NCBI GenBank assembly: GCA_002317295.1
Contig: DCIY01000015.1
Span: 1 to 38,422 of the forward strand
Source: Bacteroidales bacterium UBA1714
GTDB lineage: Bacteria > Bacteroidota > Bacteroidia > Bacteroidales > Paludibacteraceae
Reading direction: 5' to 3'
DNA: 38,422 nucleotides
Shown: piece after piece, positions 23,868 to 32,544 of the stretch
Position numbering within the stretch: the stretch's first letter is position 1
How the letters are laid out: each line of letters opens with the position of its first letter
The notes under the pieces: model-generated
What the model was told of the DNA's origin: nothing
What the model saw: the letters and a program-made list of their open reading frames with translations, nothing else
Database searches by the model: none
Made by a program: the position numbers and the translations under genes

Positions 23868-26210
23868 TTATAGTTTATTTATTTTTATTTTTTCTATCGT
23901 TGGGTTAGCCATAATCTGCTGAATAATCGCTTCTTCCAAATAGGTTTGAATGGCACGACGAATCGGGCGTGCGCCATTTTTGGGATCATAAGCCTGATCA
24001 AACAACTGTTGCTCCACTGCACCTCCTACGGTCAATTGTCGCGATTGGGCACGCATGCGTTGTTGCAACTGAGCAATCTCGTGATGCAAAATCTGCATCA
24101 AAATCGATTTGGATAAGGGTGCAAAGGTAATGATATCATCTACGCGGTTGATAAACTCAGGCGGAAAGGTCTTTTCCAATGCCTTACGCAATGTTTGAGC
24201 AGCATAAGTGGCAGTCATCTCTGCTACATCAAAGCCCACACCGGCCCCAAATTCGCTCAACTGACGGGTACCTACATTACTGGTCATAATGATAATGGTA
24301 TTGCGAAAATCCACCATTCGGCCTTGACGATCCGTCAGTCGGCCCTCATCCAAAACCTGCAACAACAGGTTGAATACATCAGGGTGTGCCTTTTCGATTT
24401 CGTCTAATAACACAATCGAGTACGGGTGTTGTTTAACCGCCTCTGTCAGTTTGCCCCCATTCTCATAACCCACATATCCCGGAGGCGCTCCTACCAATAA
24501 AGAGATCGTATGTTTCTCTTTATATTCGGACATATCAATACGAATGAGTGCATCGCGAGAACCAAACATTTGCTCGGCCAAACATTGGGCCAAATAGGTT
24601 TTACCCACACCGGTAGAACCCAAGAAGAAGAAGGAACCGATAGGACGACGACTGTCTTGCATACCCATGCGGGAGCGGATGATGGCCCTGGTTAACCGAT
24701 GAATGGCTTCCTGCTGACCCAAAACCTGTTGGTTGAGCGTTTCTTCCATTTTAACCAACCGCTCCATTTCACAGGAACGAATCTGCTCCGTCGGAACTCC
24801 CGTCATAGCACTCACAGCTTGAGCCACATCCTGTTCCCGCAAGAGCGTGAGATGGTTGATTGCACGAGATGTTGTATGGTGCATCACACCCGTTTCATCC
24901 ATCACATCAAAAGCCTTGGCAGGCAAAGCACTCTGGGTCATATATCGCTCGGACATGGCAATACAAGCCCGTAAGGCATCGTCCGTATACAACACATGAT
25001 GATGGCGTTCAAATCTTGATTTAGCCACATGGAGCATATCAAATGCCTGCTTGGCCGTAGGTGGTTCTACGCGCACCTGTTGAAACAACGAAGCAAACGA
25101 AGTGTCGGATTCAATCCAATGGCTATATGCCTGAGGGGTCGTGGTAGCGATGCAGCGGAACTTCCCTTCCTGCAATGCTATCTTGAGCAAACCTGCACCA
25201 TCAAAACCTCCAGACATACCTCGTCCTCCATCCATGATATTATGCAAATCCGGAATAAACAACACGCTGTTTTTTTCACTCTTCACCAGGTCCATCACCG
25301 ACTTCATACGCATCTCAAACTGTCCTTTATAAGATGCTCCGGCCACTAAGGCGGTATAATCCAACTCATAGACAGACCCTAATTCACGATACTTTCCATG
25401 CAGCACATGTTGCTGTGCTAACAGTTGCACCAGTGAACGCTTGCCCACTCCGGATGCTCCGATGAGTAGAGGATTATTTTGCGTCAAACGATTCATAATA
25501 TGCATGATGCGTTTGAGTTCGCTTTGGCGACCACACAGCAGCAGGGATGCCAGAGTGTCCTTATCCCACTGATGACAATACGGATTAGGTTGATTATCTT
25601 GTCCTATTTGGGCCTCCGGACCTATCTCGTCATCTGCAGGGGGCATCATGGGATCCGCTCCAAAAATCTGCATGGAAACCAGTTTACCTGGGGGCATTTT
25701 GTCCAAACCCAACACCTTATCCAGACCTAACTTTGCCAAATCAAAGCCCTTAATCGGAATATCCGCTTTGGATTCCGAAGGTGTTACCGGATAGAGATTT
25801 TCATACAGTTCTGCCATCTTTTCATAGTCCAGGTTATAGTGCTCCTTGAGATAAACAGTGGGTTTGTGCACCCGCTCGCGCAGGATGCCCAACAACAGAT
25901 GAGCAGAATTGGCTTGTTTGTCATTACAAAGATCTGCTTCGATCGTTGATAATCTCATCAGCCGCTCTCCGGCACGAGACAGGGAAACCGAACCTTCCAT
26001 AGGAGTATCTTTGGCTAATGAATGCAGATACGTATCCATTGCGTTGATATCTACCCGAGCAGTCTGTAAGAGATGATAGGCTCTGCAACTGGGAACCCGA
26101 ATCATCGAATACACGATATGTTCAGGCTCTACCTGTGGAGAACCAAATTGAGCTGCCCAAAACATGGCCTGCTCCATAATACTATCAAATGCTTTGGTAT
26201 ATTTCACCAT
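23868..26210 (-). CDS. Clp/Hsp100 AAA+ ATPase (ClpA/ClpC-like) with degenerate first ATPase domain
   Basis: The 780-residue product has a Clp N domain (about 1-150), a proline- and acid-rich linker and two AAA+ domains. Domain 2 is intact: Walker A GSTGVGKT (K537), Walker B IVLLDEIE, pore loop GYVG, arginine finger in FINRVDD, sensor 2 GARPIRR, and a GVGFDV loop like the ClpP-binding loop of ClpC. Domain 1 keeps a P-loop (GASGVGKRS, K257) and a pore-like SYKG. However, Walker B reads LFIPDLH where FIDEIH is usual (P320, D321), and the arginine-finger ERRF is replaced by ASLF (S374, L375). No ClpB/ClpC coiled-coil middle domain is evident. It probably unfolds proteins for ClpP, powered mainly by domain 2. 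Confidence 0.88.
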   Translation of the reverse strand: MVKYTKAFDSIMEQAMFWAAQFGSPQVEPEHIVYSMIRVPSCRAYHLLQTARVDINAMDTYLHSLAKDTPMEGSVSLSRAGERLMRLSTIEADLCNDKQANSAHLLLGILRERVHKPTVYLKEHYNLDYEKMAELYENLYPVTPSESKADIPIKGFDLAKLGLDKVLGLDKMPPGKLVSMQIFGADPMMPPADDEIGPEAQIGQDNQPNPYCHQWDKDTLASLLLCGRQSELKRIMHIMNRLTQNNPLLIGASGVGKRSLVQLLAQQHVLHGKYRELGSVYELDYTALVAGASYKGQFEMRMKSVMDLVKSEKNSVLFIPDLHNIMDGGRGMSGGFDGAGLLKIALQEGKFRCIATTTPQAYSHWIESDTSFASLFQQVRVEPPTAKQAFDMLHVAKSRFERHHHVLYTDDALRACIAMSERYMTQSALPAKAFDVMDETGVMHHTTSRAINHLTLLREQDVAQAVSAMTGVPTEQIRSCEMERLVKMEETLNQQVLGQQEAIHRLTRAIIRSRMGMQDSRRPIGSFFFLGSTGVGKTYLAQCLAEQMFGSRDALIRIDMSEYKEKHTISLLVGAPPGYVGYENGGKLTEAVKQHPYSIVLLDEIEKAHPDVFNLLLQVLDEGRLTDRQGRMVDFRNTIIIMTSNVGTRQLSEFGAGVGFDVAEMTATYAAQTLRKALEKTFPPEFINRVDDIITFAPLSKSILMQILHHEIAQLQQRMRAQSRQLTVGGAVEQQLFDQAYDPKNGARPIRRAIQTYLEEAIIQQIMANPTIEKIKINKL

Positions 26211-26225
26211 CTTCCAAATAAAAAA

Positions 26226-28181
26226 TTACTTATTAAAATGAAACGCCAACCCCGCACGGAAAACTCCGGGATTCATGGGGTAATAGGGCAAAATAAAATA
26301 TTCTCTTCCGGCAAACGATGCATCCCAATGCTGGTATTGGGCAAAGAAACGCAATCGAAGCAATCGTACATAAAAGTTAGCATAGGCGGATAACATGGGA
26401 TAATTACCCACTTTTACCTCCTGCTGCACACAAAACTGCCCCGTAGCGGCATTCAGATAGGGAGCATAATAGGCTGTGTTGTATTTTAAATCGACTCCAA
26501 TTTGTGCTTCCAACGCCTTAAACCAGGTGCCATGGTAATACAGGTTGGAGTACAACGCAATCGTCGGTAACGGCATCGTGTACGAGGACGAATACTGATA
26601 CACAACACTATTGTCCAAATTCACCCACGGAGTGGTCACATTCAGTTGCAAATCGGCTGCCAATACACTGATATTCTGTTCACACTGTGTAGGATTGCCT
26701 AATCCTTCAAAATAGATATGATTGGTGATATTGGCATAGTCAATTTTTAAAGCGGGTTGGACCCAACGGGTCGGATAAGCCACCTGTCCGCCCACATGCA
26801 AGGTGTACACGCTCTTGAACTCGTTATCCCAGCGATAGTGATTACTCAGATAGTGCTGCAGATAGTATTCCGGGCGCTCACCATGAAACGAGGCATAGGC
26901 TTGCACTGTCATACTGTCTTTGCCTAACCGCCAACCCAAATCCACGTTACCATGTACCTGAAAATCTCCTAACTTATATCCGGCCAGACATACATCTCCT
27001 CCTGCGGCATAACGCAGGTTGCGTCCCTGTTTCTTACTAATCTCCCCTCCTACCCAGGTGTTGTTGGTCCACTTGTAGTTATACAAACTATCCTGCCATT
27101 GTCCCTCTTCCGGAGCCACAGCCAACAAATAACGTTGAAACTCATTGATGGCATAAGCGGTAATACCAAACTTCAGTTTTTGGTTAAACGACTCCTCAAA
27201 CGTCACCGACAGGGTGTTGCGAATATTCAGCACTGCCGAAGAGTCATTGGTTTGAGAGGGATTACGAAAATAGTCGGTATAAAACGCTTGCGGAGATTTC
27301 TCCAAATACCGACGCACCTGTTCGTTGATATCCAACACATGGCGAAACGTAGTCACAGGAATATAAAGGACACGGGCTGAATCGCGTACCTGCCATTGAC
27401 CAAACGCATCACGTTCTCGAATTTGAATCGTATCTGGACGTTCCACACAGATGCTGTAATAGTGGTTGATATAACCCGACAGATACCTGAAACCGGACAT
27501 GCCATACAGGTTAACCGGCAAATCGGAGGATTGTAAATCCACATTTTTGAGCGATTCCATATCCGTCAAACCACCATTTTCAAAATTACTCAACGACGCA
27601 AATGTAAACGCTGCCTGAATGGAATAGTGGTTGCCATTGTACGAACCAAAAACCGAACCATTCACCACTTTACCCGACTGGTTCTTGTAATGTCCTGCTG
27701 CGTTGACATAATTCAACTCGGTGCCCAGATTGGTATGCGGAGACAGGTTACCGGTGAACATAAAGTGCAAATCGTTATCCTCATGGTAGGTGGTAAATCC
27801 TTTCTTATACGAGATACTCGAGTAAGGGGTTGTCGTGTTGTAAAACTTGACATCCTGAGGCGTAATCGTGTAGGGATTGTACTGTTTACCAAAAATACTG
27901 TTGGTGGTATTGGTTCGCTTAAAATAAATAGCCGACTCTACCGGTGACACCAGATTTCCATTGTAGTGATTGCATATCGAATAATCGTACAGCATATCGC
28001 GCATTGGAAAATTGAGGTACGCAGAGTCTTGGCCCGCACATACTGTATCGGCCTGAGCTACCGGATTGGGTAACACCCAGGCACGCACTACCGTAGCAGG
28101 TAATGTGTTCTTCGCTGCCCATACGGGGAGAACGGATACGATCAGCACAACGAGGATACTATGCTTTCTTTTTAAGCGCAC
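26226..28181 (-). CDS. Putative outer-membrane porin, Porin_10-like
   Basis: The 651-residue product starts with GTG and a signal peptide (RKHSILVVLIVSVLPVWA). The start lies inside the end of the upstream GH57 gene, a 23-base overlap. The body is rich in alternating aromatic and polar strands with many Tyr and Asn residues (LHFMFTGNLSPHTNLGTELN, VNLYGMSGFRYLSG, LRFFAQYQHWDASF). It ends in an outer-membrane-type strand (FRAGLAFHFNK). This fits the Bacteroidota 'putative porin' family (Porin_10). The transported solute is unknown. Its place in a glycogen operon may reflect shared growth-linked expression rather than shared chemistry. Confidence 0.85.
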   Translation of the reverse strand: MRLKRKHSILVVLIVSVLPVWAAKNTLPATVVRAWVLPNPVAQADTVCAGQDSAYLNFPMRDMLYDYSICNHYNGNLVSPVESAIYFKRTNTTNSIFGKQYNPYTITPQDVKFYNTTTPYSSISYKKGFTTYHEDNDLHFMFTGNLSPHTNLGTELNYVNAAGHYKNQSGKVVNGSVFGSYNGNHYSIQAAFTFASLSNFENGGLTDMESLKNVDLQSSDLPVNLYGMSGFRYLSGYINHYYSICVERPDTIQIRERDAFGQWQVRDSARVLYIPVTTFRHVLDINEQVRRYLEKSPQAFYTDYFRNPSQTNDSSAVLNIRNTLSVTFEESFNQKLKFGITAYAINEFQRYLLAVAPEEGQWQDSLYNYKWTNNTWVGGEISKKQGRNLRYAAGGDVCLAGYKLGDFQVHGNVDLGWRLGKDSMTVQAYASFHGERPEYYLQHYLSNHYRWDNEFKSVYTLHVGGQVAYPTRWVQPALKIDYANITNHIYFEGLGNPTQCEQNISVLAADLQLNVTTPWVNLDNSVVYQYSSSYTMPLPTIALYSNLYYHGTWFKALEAQIGVDLKYNTAYYAPYLNAATGQFCVQQEVKVGNYPMLSAYANFYVRLLRLRFFAQYQHWDASFAGREYFILPYYPMNPGVFRAGLAFHFNK

Positions 28182-29436
28182 GCAGTTTTTTGTTCAGTTC
28201 AGCGATCTCTTTTTCCTGACTGTTAATCGTTTGGAGCAAACCATTCAGTTCCTCATTATCAATCGTGGTCGGATACTGTTCCTCCACGCGCTGGAGAAAA
28301 TCAGCCAATACATTCATATAATTGATAAACGCATCGTAAGAAGTATCAAAATTCGATGGGCCACGATCGATATGGTTCATATAATGCAGATAATTAACAT
28401 CCTGCAACAGCAACCAGTCTGCCTTCAGTTGACTGTCCTTGCACAGGTGCACACGCTCCGCTACCGCATAGAGTTTATGGAAAGTTTCCTGCTGCAAATC
28501 GTTTCCCAGGAATAAACGCAAATCCTTGTCCGAACCCGACCAGGTCAACGGATACGAAGAAGAAATGGCATCATTGACCGGTTTGTAGGTTTTCACCACC
28601 TCAGACGGCGTGACAAAACCAATACTATTCTCCATCGCAAAATAGGGAATGGCCTTCAGGAATTCAAAAATGCCGGTATTGGCCGGTTGCCAGATTCCAA
28701 ATGCTTCCGCTCCCATCCACAGATTTACCAGTTGTTCCTCTTCAGGCAACGCATTCACCATATGCACAAATTTCTCTGCATCCATCGGATATTCCGGACT
28801 CATCGGATCCGAAAAATGGAAACTCAGCATATCTGACAAGGCCATATTACGCATCAGCACACGCAACTTGGACGATACACAGGAGGGATACAGGTAGTTG
28901 GGCGATTTCCACGACAGGATATGCTTGGCACCTTCGGTCATGATGGCCTTGTACCCCAAACCCAAAACCTGAGAGGCAATCTCATCCGAATAGAGCAGTT
29001 CCGTATTCCATAACACCTGAGACTGCACATTAAACAATTCCTTCACCTTGAGAGCCTGTTTTTGCAATTGCTCCACCAATTCCGTTTCACTACCTTGAGC
29101 CGCCAATGAATACGCATACGGAGTGGCCACAAATTCCACACACTTGGTTTGAGCCAACGCCTTGAGCACATCAATCATTTCCGGCACATACTGCTCCCAC
29201 AACTCCAACAGGGTTCCACTGACCGACAGGGCACAATGAAAGCGGTTTTTGGACAAACGAATCATTTCCAGCAGGGTCTTACCCAAAGGCAGATAAGATG
29301 TTTGAGTCAACCAGGTCACATATTCTTCCGTGGCCATGTCGTCATAATAATAATGGTCCTGCCCTATCTCAAAGAAACGATACCTTTTAATACGATAGGG
29401 AGCATGAAATTGAAAACAAAAACAGATATTTTTCAT
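28159..29436 (-). CDS. GH57 alpha-amylase-like protein, probable loss of the acid/base residue
   Basis: The 425-residue cytoplasmic protein has the N-terminal CFCFQFHAPYRIKRYRFF of Bacteroidota GH57 proteins. The nucleophile region is intact (WNTELLYSDE, E146). The usual acid/base motif MDYETFGEH reads MGAEAFGIW, so the expected Asp is Gly242, while the following TGIFEFLKAIP is typical. A short charged coiled coil (ELNKKLRALKKKA) ends the protein. GH57 enzymes act on alpha-1,4-glucans by a retaining mechanism, and alpha-amylase-like members lacking catalytic residues are known. Next to glycogen synthase and debranching enzyme genes it may be a regulatory or glycogen-binding subunit, or an enzyme using another acid. 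Confidence 0.88.
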   Translation of the reverse strand: MKNICFCFQFHAPYRIKRYRFFEIGQDHYYYDDMATEEYVTWLTQTSYLPLGKTLLEMIRLSKNRFHCALSVSGTLLELWEQYVPEMIDVLKALAQTKCVEFVATPYAYSLAAQGSETELVEQLQKQALKVKELFNVQSQVLWNTELLYSDEIASQVLGLGYKAIMTEGAKHILSWKSPNYLYPSCVSSKLRVLMRNMALSDMLSFHFSDPMSPEYPMDAEKFVHMVNALPEEEQLVNLWMGAEAFGIWQPANTGIFEFLKAIPYFAMENSIGFVTPSEVVKTYKPVNDAISSSYPLTWSGSDKDLRLFLGNDLQQETFHKLYAVAERVHLCKDSQLKADWLLLQDVNYLHYMNHIDRGPSNFDTSYDAFINYMNVLADFLQRVEEQYPTTIDNEELNGLLQTINSQEKEIAELNKKLRALKKKA

Positions 29437-29450
29437 AAGATACTCTATTT

Positions 29451-30593
29451 TTACCAGTGATTAATAACTTTATCATAGATGGCACGAACCTTTAACCCGG
29501 CATCATACCAGCGAATATTATTGACCTCTTCCCGACCCAGTTCGCTCAGCGACTTATACATGGCCGGATACTTGACAATGGCATAGATAGCGTCCGCCAT
29601 CGCATCAATATCCCAATAGTCGGTCTTAATCGCGTGTTGCAGAATCTCGGCACAACCCGACTGATGAGAGATAATACTCGGGCAACCCACCTGCATCGCC
29701 TCCAAGGGAGAAATGCCAAAAGGCTCCGAAACCGAAGGCATGATGTACACATCGGAATCAGCCAACACCTCCTGCACCTGACGACCTCGCATAAAACCCG
29801 GAAAATGGAACTTATCCGCAATGCCTCGTTTGGCTACCAGATCAATCATCTTGGTCATCATATCACCACTGCCCGCCATGACAAAACGAACGCCATTCGT
29901 TTTTTCCAACACACGAGCCGCAGCCTCCACAAAATACTCTGGTCCCTTCTGCATGGTGATTCGACCCAAAAAAGTGACAATCTTATCCTTGCGCTCATGC
30001 TTGACAAACTCCTCCGGATGTTCCAGTGGTTCTACGGCATTATGCACCGTGGATACCTTGCTGGGGTCCTGACCATATTTTTCGATGACGGTTTGACGCG
30101 TCAGATTGGACACACACATGATATGATCCGCTTCGTCCATTCCGCGACGCTCAATGGCATAAACCGTCGGATTGACATTGCCACGGGAACGATCAAAATC
30201 CGTAGCATGCACATGAATAACCAGCGGTTTGCCACTGATATGCTTGGCCGCTACGCCGGCCGGATAGGTTAACCAATCATGGGAATGAATGATATCAAAA
30301 TGCTCTGTCCAGGCTAACTGACAGGCTACCGCCTCGTAGTTACCTATTTCTTCCACCAGATTATCGGGATAACGTCCGGAGAACTCAATGCAACCTCTGC
30401 CGGGAACCGACACCGAATTGGCGCCAATGATTCGCAGAAACGATTGATCTTCATCTCCCCACGGACGTGGCAGCACAAAGGTGATATGCATATCCTCCTG
30501 CTGCGCCATTCCACGCGTTAATCCATAACTGGCTGTTCCCAATCCTCCCAAAATGTGGGGCGGGAACTCCCAACCAAACATCAATGCTGTCAT
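29451..30593 (-). CDS. GT4 glycosyltransferase, glycogen-synthase-like
   Basis: The 380-residue GT-B protein has an N-terminal acceptor half with the GGLG loop (residues 16-19) and HSHDWLTYPAGVAAK. The donor half has VTFLGRITMQKGPEYF, VMAGSGDMMTKM and the catalytic EPFGISPLEAMQVGCP motif (family E-x7-E). There is no signal peptide. In Bacteroidota this gene commonly sits with GH57 and GH133 genes and is thought to extend glycogen from a nucleotide sugar. It lies three bases from the debranching enzyme gene and 14 bases from the GH57 gene. A role with another glycan cannot be excluded from sequence alone. Confidence 0.88.
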   Translation of the reverse strand: MTALMFGWEFPPHILGGLGTASYGLTRGMAQQEDMHITFVLPRPWGDEDQSFLRIIGANSVSVPGRGCIEFSGRYPDNLVEEIGNYEAVACQLAWTEHFDIIHSHDWLTYPAGVAAKHISGKPLVIHVHATDFDRSRGNVNPTVYAIERRGMDEADHIMCVSNLTRQTVIEKYGQDPSKVSTVHNAVEPLEHPEEFVKHERKDKIVTFLGRITMQKGPEYFVEAAARVLEKTNGVRFVMAGSGDMMTKMIDLVAKRGIADKFHFPGFMRGRQVQEVLADSDVYIMPSVSEPFGISPLEAMQVGCPSIISHQSGCAEILQHAIKTDYWDIDAMADAIYAIVKYPAMYKSLSELGREEVNNIRWYDAGLKVRAIYDKVINHW

Positions 30594-30596
30594 ATC

Positions 30597-32537
30597 TTAT
30601 TTATCAAAATCATTCAAGGTATTACACAATGCGATCACCGCACTCACACTGGGTGCATAACTCATTCCGCCGTGACCCTTAAACGGTGGGTTGCCATCAT
30701 ACAACTCATTAATGGTTCCTATGCACAACTCACTCATCTCTGCTTCATAGCCTACCAGTAACCGACGAATAAAACTCTCCCCGCTGCGCTGATAAACCTT
30801 GAGGTACGCCTTGCCGTATGCGGAAATGGTAAACGGCCAAACCGGACCATTGTGATAATTGCGATCACGCTCTTTTTGTCCTCCTATATAGACGGGACGA
30901 TAGTATCCGCTCTTGGGAGAAATCGTACGCAACCCTTTGGGCGTATACAGTTCCTTGGTGCAAATATCGACCACCGCCTTTTGTTGCTTACGATCCAGAG
31001 GAGAATAGGGCAACGATACCGCCCATATCTGATTGGGCCGAACCTCTTTGTCATGGTAACTGTCTACCACATAATCGTCCAAATACATGCCGTTCCAGAA
31101 GGTAGAAACAAAGGAGGTTTGCAATTGCTCGGCCTTGTAGTCCATCATATCGGCCATCGTATCCCGTTGTAACAGACGCATCAGCTCCGCCACAAACCGA
31201 ATGGCATTATACCACAATGCATTGATTTCCACCACATAACCGGTGCGAGGTGTAATCGGTCGGCCATCTTCCACAGCATTCATCCATGTAGCAGGTTCGT
31301 GCGTACCATCCACCCACAGCAATCCGTTGCTGTGTAACCGCAATCGTGGATGCTGCTGGCGACGAATAAAGACCAGAATATTCCAGAGTAAATCACCGTA
31401 CTTTTGTGCCACGGTCTTGCGATCCACATAGTAGGCATATTCCTGTATCGAACGAACAAACCACAATAACGCATCCGGTGCATCCATCTGTTGCAAAGCC
31501 ACTTTTTCCAAATGACCTTCGATATAAGCCGTCACTTCCGGAACCGCTGTTTTGTCCATAATCACCTCCCAATATTCGGGACGTCCAATACCCATCGTAC
31601 AGGAGCAGGCACTGAAGAACTCTTCACGGGCAGAAGCGTGGAACCATGGATAACCGGCAATCAGGTAACATGTATCCCCATCGCGCTTATAAAACTGTTG
31701 CGCCGAATTCTTCAAACACGCAAACATATCCACACGAGGTGCACGACGCTCCAGATCCTTTTTCCACATCGTCTTCAGTACCGCAGGATTGACTTCGGAT
31801 ATGCCGGCAGAAAAAATCACCGATTCGCCTTTTTTCATCGGCAATTCAAAATATCCGGGAACCAGTTGATCCTCCTGATAGTCATATCCGCGTTCCTGTT
31901 CCTTGATATACTCGATGCCCCGATACCATGCCGGAGCATGGTGATAAGTGACCTGTTTGGAGAACTGCATGTACAGCGAAGGGAACTCTTCGTACATACG
32001 ATTGACGCGCCCGTTCGCGCACTCATCCATATTGGCGCATGCACGAGGATTGGCTTGTGCCAATTCATTCACGCTGCGAAAAACCAAATAGGGACGAAAA
32101 CGCAGCAGCGTCGGCGAACCCGATTCCACCAACGTATAGCGAATCAACACACGGGGTTCAAAACTGACCAGCATACGCTCTTTGGTGAGGACCACACCGC
32201 CTACCCGATACGTGGTCTTGGAAATCACCTCGCAGTCAAACTCACGAATATACTTATTCCCCGATGGATTATAGGTATTTTCACCATATTTGTGTACTCC
32301 CAAATTAAATTCAGCACCGTGCTGAATCACCGTTTCGTCCAACGAGGACAATAACACATAGTTATCGTCGCTCAGGTGAGGCAATGGAAGCACCAGTTGT
32401 CCATGATACTTGCGGGTATTGCAATCCACCAGGGTGGTCGAATTGTATGCACCGGCTCGGTTGGTTCGAATCATCTCCTTGCTCAGAGAACGATCCAGAT
32501 TGGCCAGCAATGTTTTATCAAAATTAAGGTATGCCAT
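30597..32537 (-). CDS. Glycogen debranching enzyme (GH133, amylo-alpha-1,6-glucosidase type)
   Basis: The 646-residue product has the GDE N-terminal beta domain (about 1-270; KEMIRTNRAGAYNSTTLVDC, NTRKYHGQLV) and a C-terminal alpha/alpha barrel (about 285-640). The barrel includes TPRTGYVVEINALWYNA, LDDYVVDSYHDKEVRPNQIW and RDRNYHNGPVWPFTISAYG. The motif usually read as TWMDA, carrying the proposed acid Asp, is TWMNA here (N420), which could reduce hydrolysis or reflect a lineage variant. The protein is cytoplasmic, removing alpha-1,6 branch stubs of glycogen. It lies seven bases after manC and three before the GT4 gene. Confidence 0.92.
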   Translation of the reverse strand: MAYLNFDKTLLANLDRSLSKEMIRTNRAGAYNSTTLVDCNTRKYHGQLVLPLPHLSDDNYVLLSSLDETVIQHGAEFNLGVHKYGENTYNPSGNKYIREFDCEVISKTTYRVGGVVLTKERMLVSFEPRVLIRYTLVESGSPTLLRFRPYLVFRSVNELAQANPRACANMDECANGRVNRMYEEFPSLYMQFSKQVTYHHAPAWYRGIEYIKEQERGYDYQEDQLVPGYFELPMKKGESVIFSAGISEVNPAVLKTMWKKDLERRAPRVDMFACLKNSAQQFYKRDGDTCYLIAGYPWFHASAREEFFSACSCTMGIGRPEYWEVIMDKTAVPEVTAYIEGHLEKVALQQMDAPDALLWFVRSIQEYAYYVDRKTVAQKYGDLLWNILVFIRRQQHPRLRLHSNGLLWVDGTHEPATWMNAVEDGRPITPRTGYVVEINALWYNAIRFVAELMRLLQRDTMADMMDYKAEQLQTSFVSTFWNGMYLDDYVVDSYHDKEVRPNQIWAVSLPYSPLDRKQQKAVVDICTKELYTPKGLRTISPKSGYYRPVYIGGQKERDRNYHNGPVWPFTISAYGKAYLKVYQRSGESFIRRLLVGYEAEMSELCIGTINELYDGNPPFKGHGGMSYAPSVSAVIALCNTLNDFDK

Positions 32538-32544
32538 AGTCCCA

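Noticed and set aside
31491..32354. 287-codon + strand frame opposite the debranching enzyme
   Set aside because: Opposite well-conserved GDE N-terminal sequence, with no family features of its own.
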